14,677 bases of DNA, from positions 1 to 14,677 of the forward strand of contig CAYLOP010000073.1 in the NCBI GenBank assembly GCA_964385305.1. The letters run 5' to 3'. The notes below the pieces were generated by a model. It saw nothing but the letters and a program-made list of their open reading frames with translations. It searched no databases and was not told the DNA's origin. The stretch's first letter is position 1; every line of letters begins with the position of its first letter. This document shows positions 6,588 through 14,410 of the stretch, in pieces. Source of the DNA: CAYLOP01 sp964385305. Lineage in GTDB: Bacteria; Chloroflexota; Anaerolineae; Anaerolineales; E44-bin32. The position numbers and the translations under genes were made by a program.

Positions 6588-8657
6588 TCAAGAGAAACCT
6601 AGCAATCGACCAACTTGATATATCAAGAGTGTAATGACGCTGGCTGTTATCAGGGGTAAGTACAAACTCATTAGTGTCCACTTTAGACTACGGGTTTCCT
6701 TCCATGAAGCCCAAACAGTCACCAAACAGGGAAGATAGAACATGAAAAAAGTTATAAAAGAGAAGGCCACAAGTGGCGTCCAGGTCCGTTGTAAATAGCC
6801 AAGAATGGCCCCTGATTCTACTAATGTAGTTTGCAGGCCGTAGGTCATTGCCAATGAAGAGACAACAATTTCTTTGGCGGGCAAGGAAAAAAGAAGAGCA
6901 GCGATCATCTCACCTGTCAGACCGAAGGGATGTCCTATTTTTGCCAACGCGTGTACCAAGTGTCCAACTATTGTTTGCTCGAAAGGAACACCAGCAGGTA
7001 GATTCCCGAGTACCCAGATGATGAGAGTGGCAGGTGCAGCAATCATAATAGCTCGACCCATTGTATGTCCTGCTTGGTGAACCAGAGCGCGCCAAATGAC
7101 CTGGCCCCATTTTGGTCGCCGATACGGAGGCAGCTCCATCACAAATCCACTTGGTTCTCGACGAAAAAATAGGCAGTTAAGGATTTTTGTACCTATAAGC
7201 ATCGCCCCCACACTGAGGCCTAAAAAGATCAAAGTTACTTGCAGAGCATGGTCACCAAAGAAAAGGATGATCAGCGCCAACCCAGCTCCGAATCGTCCAT
7301 TGCATAGAATTAGCGGACTAGTGACAATGGCTACAATCCGATCTTTCTCGTTTTCAATGATACGGCTAGTAAGAACACCAGTAACGTTACAACCGAAACT
7401 CATCAAGGCTACTAGCGTGTGTTTACCTTGAGATCCCACTACCGCCATCAAACGGTCCAGATTGAAAGCTATGCGGGGGATAAAGCCGATATCTTCCAAT
7501 AGGCTGAAAGCCGAAAAGAAAATGATCATAGGAGGGAGCATAACTGCAACAACTGTACCTGTGCCAATAATGAGACCATCTACAATGGGGCCAATAATCC
7601 ACCAGGGGGAATGAAAGCCAATCAGTATGTCCCGTGTTCTCTCAGCAAGCCAACTGAAGGCTACACCAAGTAAATCTGAAGGTATATTTGCCCCCTGGAT
7701 GGTGATCCATAAAACTATGACCACGATGGCCAACATAATCGGCCAGGACCAAATACGGTGTGTCATGATCCGATCTATTCGTTCAGTAACGCTCTCCTCA
7801 CCTTTCCTCATAAGGCGTACAGTACTGTGGACGATATCATGAGCGAATTCGAAACGGCGACGAACGATCTCCACTCGGGCATCAGGTTGTGTCGCCTCGC
7901 GCAAACGGATTGCCCTTCGTAACACTCCCTGAAGAGACTCGGCGGATATCTTTGGGGCATTCTGTTTGAGGAAGCAATCTGACAAATCGCCATCCTTGAA
8001 AGCCTGAGCAATCTCTGGGTCGTCTTCAAGAAGTTTGAGGGCAATCCAATGCCTCCGTCCATTTACACCTAGCCTTGCCAGATCTTCCGCTAAGCTCTGT
8101 GCATTGCCTTCGATTGTCAAGCCATAATCTACCGAAGTTGGGTGGGTATGCTGAAATCCCTCAGCTACGGCTATGATCGAGTCTGCCAGTTTATGAAGGC
8201 CCTTCCCTTCCGTGGCAACTGTGGGTATCACAGGTACACCAAGTGAATTCTCAAGTTGAACAACATCGATTTCTAAACCATGACGTGCAACTTCATCCAT
8301 GAGGTTCAGAGCTACTACTACCTTAGCGGTTATCTCCATCACCTGGAATGTTAAATTCAAGTTTCGTTCAAGGTTTGTCGCATCAACAACATTTAGTACT
8401 ACATCAGGCTCATTAGATACGATGAAGTCTCTTGCAACAATCTCCTCAGGAGATTGAGCTGCCAAGCTGTATGTGCCGGGGAGATCTACGATATGAATTT
8501 CCCGTTCTCCATGGAAGAAAACGCCTTCTGCGCGTTCGATGGTCTTTCCGGGCCAATTACCAACGTGTTGCCGGCCTCCAGTGAGGGCATTGAAGATTAC
8601 GCTCTTGCCTACATTAGGGTTGCCAGCCATCGCAACAACGATGCGTTTTTTATCCAT
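6588..8657 (-). CDS. feoB: FeoB-family metal permease with N-terminal G domain (ferrous iron or manganese uptake)
   Basis: This 689-residue inner-membrane protein has the FeoB plan. The G domain has G1 GNPNVGKS (12-19), Thr39 in WPGKT, G3 DLPG (58-61) and G4 NLMD (118-121). A helical linker runs to about 290 and a multi-helix membrane domain to the end. Membrane landmarks are LLEDIGFIPR (387-396), SFGCNVTGVL (421-430), LCNGRFG (452-458), SLPAKEIVVSSL (592-603) and FYLPCLVTVW (641-650). In E. coli FeoB the two gate motifs read GCNVPS and SCGARL, as I recall them. Here the proline of the first is Thr427 and the second is changed around a kept Cys453. The protein is slightly shorter than E. coli FeoB (773). 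The ATG overlaps the stop of the DtxR-FeoA gene by 8 bp, with GGAG 8 nt upstream, so the two are co-translated. FeoA is supplied by that upstream fusion. Family firm, metal uncertain. Confidence 0.93.
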   Translation of the reverse strand: MDKKRIVVAMAGNPNVGKSVIFNALTGGRQHVGNWPGKTIERAEGVFFHGEREIHIVDLPGTYSLAAQSPEEIVARDFIVSNEPDVVLNVVDATNLERNLNLTFQVMEITAKVVVALNLMDEVARHGLEIDVVQLENSLGVPVIPTVATEGKGLHKLADSIIAVAEGFQHTHPTSVDYGLTIEGNAQSLAEDLARLGVNGRRHWIALKLLEDDPEIAQAFKDGDLSDCFLKQNAPKISAESLQGVLRRAIRLREATQPDARVEIVRRRFEFAHDIVHSTVRLMRKGEESVTERIDRIMTHRIWSWPIMLAIVVIVLWITIQGANIPSDLLGVAFSWLAERTRDILIGFHSPWWIIGPIVDGLIIGTGTVVAVMLPPMIIFFSAFSLLEDIGFIPRIAFNLDRLMAVVGSQGKHTLVALMSFGCNVTGVLTSRIIENEKDRIVAIVTSPLILCNGRFGAGLALIILFFGDHALQVTLIFLGLSVGAMLIGTKILNCLFFRREPSGFVMELPPYRRPKWGQVIWRALVHQAGHTMGRAIMIAAPATLIIWVLGNLPAGVPFEQTIVGHLVHALAKIGHPFGLTGEMIAALLFSLPAKEIVVSSLAMTYGLQTTLVESGAILGYLQRTWTPLVAFSFITFFMFYLPCLVTVWASWKETRSLKWTLMSLYLPLITASVITLLIYQVGRLLGFS

Positions 8658-9669
8658 CAGGCAACTCCGCTACTAATATAGTTCCTGCGTCCTCCCTGCG
8701 AAGAGCGACAGATGCACCCTTTATGCGGTATTCCACTGGGTCATCCAGTGGGGCTTTCCTGATTACAATGACGATGGCGCCTGGAACAAATCCCATGTCT
8801 AACATACGTCGCTGGTGCTTTCCGACCCCCTTGACTTCAACTACCTGAGCTTTACTGCCGACAGGTAACTCGCCCAATGGGATATGTAGTACGGGGGCTG
8901 GAACTACGTGTATATGTCGAGCAGCCGAAGGCACTAATAAAATAACATCCCCATTCAGCCTTAACCTGAGATGGCCTTGATCCCGCTCCAGGACCTCGAT
9001 GGTTAAGCTTGGCTTCAGACCCATAAGGATTAATTGAGCGAATAGCTCCGTCGGCTTATCATCGAGCGAAACGATTTGAAGCCTCTTGCCCACTAACTCT
9101 TCATCGTCGAGCGTGATACTAGCTGGGTATGGAATGGGTCGTCCAGGGGATGGAATGATATGTCCGTGAGGATCCCAAGCTGGGTATCCCAATTTCGTAT
9201 CTAGTCTCTCCAGCTCCTCTGATGTCGTCTCGTGCTCACGGTGATCTGCCTCTGTATGAACAGCTTCCAACTCTAGGCCTTCATGGTCCACGAGATAACG
9301 CTCCCAGAGACGATGGGCTCGGATTAATTCACGGGCTCGTACTATACCCTTCTCCGTCAAGTGCATATCACCCTGAGAACTTTTCTCGGCCCAGCCAAAG
9401 GCAACGAGAATCTCAGCTGCCCTACCTGCGATCGAGTGAGGCATTCCAAGTGATTCGGCTAGTTCTTCTTGACTCCAAATTCCGTTCAATTCCTCAAGTG
9501 TAAGGGCTGATTTCAATACATCCTCGGTTTCAATGGTTAGCCCTGGATATCGAGGGACTGAATGGTAAGCCATTGAGCTGGCTTGACGATATCGCAACAA
9601 GGTATAGATCCATAAGATTGTCATCAAGAAAGAGATTATCGGCCAAAACCATTTCGAGATATCAGACAT
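8650..9669 (-). CDS. Membrane-anchored DtxR/MntR-type metalloregulator fused to two FeoA/SH3-like domains
   Basis: This 339-residue protein starts with a membrane helix (WFWPIISFLMTILWIYTLL, 7-25). A DtxR-type winged helix (about 44-115) follows, then the metal-binding dimerisation domain (116-172). Two SH3-like FeoA domains (about 185-257 and 261-336) end the protein. The second is canonical FeoA: LPVGSKAQVVEV, RRMLDMGFVPGA, VALRREDA. Aligned with DtxR, the ligand positions are Asp50 (Met10), His119 (His79), Glu123 (Glu83), His138 (His98), Asp142 (Cys102), Glu145 (Glu105) and His146 (His106). All spacings are exactly conserved. Acidic residues at the Met10 and Cys102 positions resemble MntR. 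An N-terminal helix before a DNA-binding domain is unusual and implies a membrane-tethered regulator or a domain reused as a FeoA-like partner. ATG at 9669 has AAGGA 9 nt upstream. It is the first gene of the operon with feoB and probably regulates it. Confidence 0.88.
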   Translation of the reverse strand: MSDISKWFWPIISFLMTILWIYTLLRYRQASSMAYHSVPRYPGLTIETEDVLKSALTLEELNGIWSQEELAESLGMPHSIAGRAAEILVAFGWAEKSSQGDMHLTEKGIVRARELIRAHRLWERYLVDHEGLELEAVHTEADHREHETTSEELERLDTKLGYPAWDPHGHIIPSPGRPIPYPASITLDDEELVGKRLQIVSLDDKPTELFAQLILMGLKPSLTIEVLERDQGHLRLRLNGDVILLVPSAARHIHVVPAPVLHIPLGELPVGSKAQVVEVKGVGKHQRRMLDMGFVPGAIVIVIRKAPLDDPVEYRIKGASVALRREDAGTILVAELPDG

Positions 9670-9691
9670 AAGCTCATATCCTTAAATATCA

Positions 9692-9920
9692 TGTAGGATG
9701 TCGGAGTTGTTGAGACTAGGTCAGGCGAAAACGGTTCTTATTCGCAAAGTTGATGAGACTGGAGATTTAATATAGTAAGACTGCCCTACATATATATCAA
9801 AGATAGCGAGACCCTCCTATATCATGTAAATTCTGTCATCGCCTGTTACAAACAGGCAACCCCTTCTACTCCGTATTTATATTGGTTTTGTTATTTCTAA
9901 ATATACCAGGTTATTGGTTA
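9692..9920. repeat. Dispersed ~230-bp repeat, copy B
   Basis: This is the partner of 6237-6466, in the same orientation. It ends 23 bp upstream of the DtxR-FeoA start on the minus strand, so it forms the whole 5' region of the metal operon. It contains a perfect small hairpin GCCTGTT-ACA-AACAGGC (9841-9857), which is partly lost in copy A (6386-6402). Reading both copies on the minus strand gives only short frames interrupted by stops. No protein domain is recognisable. Confidence 0.85.
9761..9810 (-). promoter_or_regulatory. Candidate promoter of the DtxR-FeoA/feoB operon within repeat copy B
   Basis: On the minus strand TTGATA, 17 bp, then TACTAT match sigma-70 hexamers in 5 and 4 of 6 positions. 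They lie about 100 bp upstream of the operon start. In copy A the same positions read TTGATC and CAATAT, so the match is not well kept there, though TATATT just downstream is identical in both copies. Evidence is consensus matching only. Confidence 0.3.
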
Positions 9921-10016
9921 GCTTGTAGCGTGTCAGAGCCTGTGAGACAATATCAAGGCTAAAACTAATAGAGACTTTTCGGCCAAAAGACTGTTATCAC
10001 AATCAAGGAGAAAATC

Positions 10017-10385
10017 ACGGCTGAGAAGAAATCCACTGTAGAAGCTACTGTAAAAAACATCCGACGGAACACACGCAAGAAGTATAGCGCCGAAGAGAAA
10101 ATCCGCATCGTACTGGAAGGGTTGCGGGGTGATCACACCATCGCTGAGCTCTGTCGCCGGGAGGGGATCAACCAGAACTCGTACTACAAGTGGTCGAAGG
10201 AGTTCCTGGAGGCAGGCAAGCAGTGCCTGGCAGGAAACACCCAACGTCAAGCCACCAGCGAAGAGGTCAAAAACCTGCGCAAAGAACTCGATGAGCTCAA
10301 GCTGTTGGTGGCGGAGCTGTCCCTGAAAAACCGCGTCTTGAAAAAAAGCTTGCTGGGATTGGGGGACGAGACGTGGAACGACTGA
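10017..10385 (+). pseudogene. IS3 orfA, start codon apparently ATG-to-ACG
   Basis: The frame encodes an IS3-type OrfA: KKYSAEEKIRIVLEGLRGD, then the helix-turn-helix TIAELCRREGINQNSYYKWSKEF. A coiled coil follows (EEVKNLRKELDELKLLVAEL and on), which mediates multimerisation. There is no ATG at the expected N-terminus. AAGGAG is followed 6 nt later by ACG GCT GAG AAG (10017 on), which looks like a lost ATG. The first usable starts are internal, such as TTG at 10122 in the middle of the first helix-turn-helix region, and would give a truncated protein. The run A7 at 10341-10347 lies near the end, where a -1 shift would place the ribosome in the orfB frame as in other IS3 elements. It is not the classic A-AAA-AAG in the right phase. 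The TGA at 10383 overlaps the orfB start region. Confidence 0.75.
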
Positions 10386-11383
10386 TCCGCAGAACCGCCG
10401 AGGAGAAGATGGAGATCATTCATCTGGTGGAGCACTCCGATCTCTCGATCACGAAAACCTGTGCCGAACTGGATGTGGCTCGCAGCACCTTCTACCGCTG
10501 GTATGGCCGGTATCAGGAGGAAGGCTTCGAGGGTTTGATGGATAAGCAATCCAAACCACGACAGTTCTGGAACCGGATCCCTGCCCCGGTCAAGGACCAG
10601 ATTGTCGCTCTGGCTCTTGAGCATCCCGAGAAGTCTTCCAGGCAGATTGCCTGGCTTTTCACCGATCTGCAGGGGTATTTTGTCTCTGAATCAAGTGTAT
10701 ACCGGATCCTGAAAGGGTTTGATCTGGTCAAGAGCCCGGTCTTCCAGATGGTGCCAGCTCGGGAAAAGTTCGAGAAACCCACCCAGCGAGTGCATGAGCT
10801 GTGGCAAACCGACTTCACCCAATTCAAGGTCTACAATCATTGGGGCTGGTATTACCTTTCCACGGTATTGGATGATTACTCCCGCTACATCCTGGCCTGG
10901 AGGCTGTCAGCCAGTATGGGAGCGGAAGACGTCGAAGAAACCTTGAAGCTGGCGCTCAAGCAGGCCGGGTTGGAAACGGCCAGAGTACGCCATCGGCCGC
11001 GTTTGCTTTCGGACAATGGTCCCGCCTATCTTTCCAGAGATCTGGCCAGGTTTCTCAAGCGCAAGCAGATGGACCATGTGCGCGGTGCCCCCTATCATCC
11101 GATGACGCAGGGCAAGATCGAGCGCTGGCACCGTTCGATGAAGAATGTCATCAGGCTGGAGAACTATTACTCCCCTTCGGAGCTGGAAAACGCCATAGCA
11201 GCGTTCGTGGAGTACTAAAACAACGCTAGGTATCATGAAGCTCTGGAAAATCTGACACCAGCCGATGTCTATTTTGGCCGCGAAAAGGAGGTCAAGGCTC
11301 GACGAGAAGAGATCAAACGGAGAACTTTGGAGACGCGCCGCAGGGTTCATTCGCGGCGGGAGCGGGTATATACTCCAGGGTAG
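10373..11383 (+). pseudogene. IS3 orfB transposase interrupted by a premature TAA
   Basis: OrfB starts at GTG 10373, overlapping orfA by 13 bp in the -1 frame. It has a second N-terminal helix-turn-helix (SITKTCAELDVARSTFYRW, 25-43) and an rve integrase core. The catalytic residues are Asp147 (LWQTDFTQF), Asp214 (LLSDNGPAY) and Glu250 (QGKIERWHRS), with 35 residues between the last two. After FVEY a TAA at 11216-11218 stops the frame. Reading on in the same frame gives NNARYHEALENLTPADVYFG and about 34 more residues to a TAG at 11381. In IS3 transposases this place reads YYNNxRYHEAL, so a tyrosine codon became TAA. The stop-truncated product is 281 residues of an expected 336. It keeps the triad but loses the conserved C-terminal tail, so activity is doubtful. 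Family certain. Confidence 0.85.
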
Positions 11384-11680
11384 ATGGGGCCTGAAAAGAC
11401 TCTCTTAGTGGATCCCTTGTTTTGTCCCAAATGTTCTGAGGACATACAGTATGTCTCTTGGCGTGAAATCAGACTTTTGGCGCTAGCCCCCACGGCGGGC
11501 ACACTTACCTTGATCGCTGTGTACCTTCTCGTGTCTCGATTACCATTCGTGTGGCTTCGCGGAGTGCCTAGATCTGTTATTGGGATCGACTGGCTGATTA
11601 CTCTCTTGGGCATTGGATCTATCCGATGGATTGCCCATTCAGTCCTTAGGCGTAAAGAAATGAAGATATCCGATGCATAA
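11384..11680 (+). CDS. Small two-helix membrane protein with CxxC, possibly truncated by the IS
   Basis: This 98-residue frame has CPKC at 14-17, then two likely membrane helices at about 31-51 and 64-84, and a basic end (LRRKEMK). I do not recognise a family. The ATG at 11384 and the next seven codons belong to the right end of the IS. Host sequence begins about codon 9 with GTG GAT CCC. Either the IS cut off the original N-terminus and now supplies a start, or the real start is the GTG at 11408. Neither has a convincing ribosome site (CCAGGG before the ATG is weak). The single CxxC could be half of a zinc ribbon whose other half lies elsewhere. It precedes the lipoprotein genes by 56 bp on the same strand. 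Confidence 0.45.
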   Translation: MGPEKTLLVDPLFCPKCSEDIQYVSWREIRLLALAPTAGTLTLIAVYLLVSRLPFVWLRGVPRSVIGIDWLITLLGIGSIRWIAHSVLRRKEMKISDA

Positions 11681-11736
11681 TGCTTGAACGACGTCCAAAG
11701 TTGTGCAAAGGGCGGAGAACTTGAGGAGTGTAGACC

Positions 11737-12699
11737 ATGAGACGCATACTTATCGTTGTGCTTGTAGGATTGCTTGCTGCTTGCTCTCGTTCTGAGGGCG
11801 ACGAAGTAGATACCGTTTCTGGCGATCAAAGCGGGGGGGTTGTTCAAAAGCAGGTAGAGGTCGTCAGTGCGCCGGCCGCAACTCCGGGTGAGGTGGAGGT
11901 AGTAGGCGGCGATGAGGAATCCCTTCGCGAGTTCATTGGCCGCGCACTCACCTATCACTATCCTGGCGCAGAAGAAGGGGATACTCGAATCATGATCGGC
12001 CTCCTTCCAGAGGATCTGCCCTTTGAACTTCCCATTCCGGAGGGCAGCCGGATCATTGGCAGCATCGTTCGGGACTCTCCCACAGGAACGGAGATCATCC
12101 TGGATGTCCCTCTCAACTCAGAAGAGGTGATCAACTTCTACCAAGACGCCTTGACAGAAGAGGAGTGGTCGGTACCTCCCAAAGAGGCCGATGGTGCAGG
12201 GTTCGTCTCAGAACCCTGGCCGAGCCAGACATTCTGCTATAACGACGATGAGGTCGTACTCTATATGTCCGTGTTGGAAATCCCGGATGAGCCCACCGAT
12301 GTCAGGGTAAACATCCAGAGCCCAGCTCAATATTCCCCATGCGACCCTGAGGGCATGCACAGGATGGATGATTCCTACTTCTTGATCCCCCCGCTCAAGT
12401 CGCCATCAGGTGCTCTGGTTCAGACGGGAGGGTCGAGCAGCGGACAGGACGAGGCTAGCGTTACCGCCTCTTTGAAAACCGATCTCACCTCTGAGGACCT
12501 TGCGAACCATTATGGTGTGCAGCTATCAGAAGCTGGCTGGACGCCTGAGGAGCGTGGCGCGAGCCAACGGGTGTCCTGGAGTTCGTGGACTATCACAGAT
12601 GAAGAGGGTGATGTGTGGGGCGGAATCCTGATCATCCTTGAAAGCCCCACCGATCCCGAGAAGCGCTACGCGTGGTTCCAGATTGATAAAGTACGTTAG
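11737..12699 (+). CDS. Secreted lipoprotein of unknown function with two related beta-rich repeats
   Basis: This 320-residue protein starts MRRILIVVLVGLLAAC, a short lipoprotein signal with the lipobox LAAC and Cys16 as the lipidated residue. A low-complexity, acidic and Ser/Val-rich linker follows to about 60. Two regions share a pattern. Residues 95-150 have LPIPEGSRIIGSI, then LDVPLNSEEVINFYQDALTEEEW. Residues 215-275 have LIPPLKSPSGALV, then LKTDLTSEDLANHYGVQLSEAGW. Each gives a strand pair, a helix with FYxxAL or HYxxxL and a GW/EW end. The protein therefore looks like a duplicated domain exported to the cell surface. GAGGAG stands 8 nt before the ATG. A second lipoprotein gene starts 67 bp downstream, suggesting an operon. 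No enzymatic motif is visible and the function is unknown. Confidence 0.85.
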   Translation: MRRILIVVLVGLLAACSRSEGDEVDTVSGDQSGGVVQKQVEVVSAPAATPGEVEVVGGDEESLREFIGRALTYHYPGAEEGDTRIMIGLLPEDLPFELPIPEGSRIIGSIVRDSPTGTEIILDVPLNSEEVINFYQDALTEEEWSVPPKEADGAGFVSEPWPSQTFCYNDDEVVLYMSVLEIPDEPTDVRVNIQSPAQYSPCDPEGMHRMDDSYFLIPPLKSPSGALVQTGGSSSGQDEASVTASLKTDLTSEDLANHYGVQLSEAGWTPEERGASQRVSWSSWTITDEEGDVWGGILIILESPTDPEKRYAWFQIDKVR

Positions 12700-12766
12700 T
12701 GTCTCTAATATGCGGACCATACGAGATTGGGTCTTCTCGTCGAGATCGCGGGGAGGCGCGTATTCC

Positions 12767-14407
12767 ATGACCAGACGTTGCCTGTATTCACCGGCTGTAC
12801 TTGCTATATTGATCCTCTTATTGACCATCAGCCTGACAGCCTGCGCCGTGGCGAATGCTGGTCCTGCCGAACAGTCAGCCTCCGAAACGGCGCCGGTATC
12901 AGCGGCTATTGCACAAGCTGAGACCCCGAAAGTCGAACATACACGGGATCCCGAAACTCCTCCATCCCTGCCGAGTTTGAACCTGGACTCCGATTCCGAG
13001 ATAATCCTGCAGAAGATCCGCTGGAGTCACACCACATGGCAGACTCTGTGGGCTGAGGGCCTCGATCGATGGATGTCCCCCGACGGCTCGGGCACGGTGC
13101 AGGGTGAAATTCGCTCCCAAGCCTGGGTAAGCCAGCCAGGGCGCAGCCTGAGGGAGATGTATGGCCCTCTCAATGAAGGTCCCTCCTTCATGCAGGTCAT
13201 GGATGGCGTGTCTGTGCTTCGAATGGATCCAGATGGCGAATTCCGAGAGGTCACCGAAGCGCCGGAATTCCTGGATAGCCCGTATGTTCCCAACGAGGAA
13301 TCCCCGGACGAGGAAGCCCGCCACCCACTCGGCCGTGTCTTGCAAACCGCGCTGGCCCAATTGGTCTTCCCCTTCCCAATGAGCAGCGAGGACGTCATGT
13401 TCAAGGGCGTAAGAATGGAAGAAGTTGTCGGGCGGCAGGCCTTGGTGATCGATCTATACAGAGTCGGAGGAAACCGAATCGACCGGTTCTGGGTGGATGC
13501 TGAGAAAGGGATTCTTCTCCGCAGGCAGCATTTCGGCAAAGGTGGAAGCGAACAGCCATTGGCGGAGACCCTGCTGACGGCGATCGTTTATGACCCGCCC
13601 ATTCCGGAAGGGTGTTTCAGCCTTGCCTATGAGGACATCCCGGGATTTGAAGAGCCGCCAGTAGCTGGCAGCATGGAAGCCCCGGAGAAGGGTTCCGTAC
13701 GGGTAATTCCCGGCATGGAGGTGGTTAACCTGCGGCTGGGACCGGGCACCGACTTTGAGGTGATTGCCCAGCTCAATGAGGGCGTCGAGGTGCCCGTGAT
13801 TGGCACGACAGCATCCAGGGATTGGTTGCAACTCTTCCTCGACGGTCGGCCTGCCTGGGTGTACGCTGCTCTGGTGGAGTTCACGGGAGACCCGTCGACC
13901 ATACCTGTCATAGGTGCCAACACTCCCATTCCGGTTTCCAGTTCAGATATCGACCTCGATCACGCTGCCGAGGTTATCGAGGCATTCACAGGGAAAGGCG
14001 ACTTGCAGTTGTCGCTCGTTGATGTATCCGCGATGCCGAATGCCGATCTCCGGCCAGGATGGCGGCTGATGGATGCGTTGGGGAGGCTGTACTGGCTGGA
14101 CGTAGAGACCTATCAGCTCGTCCAAATAGAACCATCGCCGCTGGTTAGCGCAGACCCAACAAGCTCGAAGAGTATCGAAGAATTACGCCAGATCGCCGAG
14201 CGGTTTGCCTTGGAGCATTCGATGAGGTTTGCCGATCTCATGGACGAACTCGTCTACTCGGAGGGCGACAAGCTTGGCCAAAGATTCTTCTTCCAATGGG
14301 AAGATCGGACGAAGCCCTGGCTGTTCATGCCGCCAATGTTGCAGGTCGGATTGACGAGCGATGGTCAGCTCTTCAGTTGGCTGAACACGCTCGATCTCCT
14401 TGAGTGA
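12767..14407 (+). CDS. Secreted lipoprotein with bacterial SH3-like domain
   Basis: This 546-residue protein begins MTRRCLYSPAVLAILILLLTISLTAC, a lipoprotein signal with lipobox LTAC and Cys26 as the anchor. GGGAGG lies 10 nt before this ATG. A longer in-frame start at 12638 would overlap the previous gene and add a non-signal N-terminus, so I reject it. After a Pro/Ala/Glu-rich linker (27-70), residues 75-300 form a beta-rich domain (IRSQAWVSQPGRSLREMYG, QALVIDLYRVGGNRIDRFWVD) reminiscent of LolA/MucB-type lipoprotein folds. Residues 305-370 are a bacterial SH3 domain (VVNLRLGPGTDFEVIAQL, RDWLQLFLDGRPAWVYAALV), commonly a cell-wall or ligand-binding module. The C-terminal 150 residues (WRLMDALGRLYWLDVETYQLVQ) vaguely resemble PepSY-type repeats. 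No catalytic residues are evident. It is probably co-transcribed with the upstream lipoprotein. The domain calls outside SH3 are tentative. Confidence 0.85.
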   Translation: MTRRCLYSPAVLAILILLLTISLTACAVANAGPAEQSASETAPVSAAIAQAETPKVEHTRDPETPPSLPSLNLDSDSEIILQKIRWSHTTWQTLWAEGLDRWMSPDGSGTVQGEIRSQAWVSQPGRSLREMYGPLNEGPSFMQVMDGVSVLRMDPDGEFREVTEAPEFLDSPYVPNEESPDEEARHPLGRVLQTALAQLVFPFPMSSEDVMFKGVRMEEVVGRQALVIDLYRVGGNRIDRFWVDAEKGILLRRQHFGKGGSEQPLAETLLTAIVYDPPIPEGCFSLAYEDIPGFEEPPVAGSMEAPEKGSVRVIPGMEVVNLRLGPGTDFEVIAQLNEGVEVPVIGTTASRDWLQLFLDGRPAWVYAALVEFTGDPSTIPVIGANTPIPVSSSDIDLDHAAEVIEAFTGKGDLQLSLVDVSAMPNADLRPGWRLMDALGRLYWLDVETYQLVQIEPSPLVSADPTSSKSIEELRQIAERFALEHSMRFADLMDELVYSEGDKLGQRFFFQWEDRTKPWLFMPPMLQVGLTSDGQLFSWLNTLDLLE

Positions 14408-14410
14408 GGT

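Larger units (their letters stand above)
9964..11409 (+). mobile_element. IS3-family insertion sequence, probably inactive
   Basis: The element carries two overlapping genes in the IS3 order: orfA with a helix-turn-helix and a leucine-rich coiled coil, and orfB with a DD(35)E integrase core. Imperfect terminal inverted repeats bound it. ACTAATAGAGACTTTTCGGCC starts at 9964. The reverse complement of the right end (up to 11409) reads ACTAAGAGAGTCTTTTCAGGCC. That is about 1446 bp, a usual IS3 size. I could not find a clear short target duplication, so the exact ends may be off by a few bases. Both genes show damage, so the element probably needs a transposase in trans. Confidence 0.78.

Noticed and set aside
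9692..9920. Repeat copy B as part of the IS3 element
   Set aside because: The IS terminal repeat begins at about 9964, 44 bp further on. Copy A has no IS beside it.
12638..12766. Upstream extension of the SH3 lipoprotein
   Set aside because: The extension overlaps the preceding gene and would bury the signal peptide. GGGAGG and an N-terminal lipoprotein signal favour the ATG at 12767.
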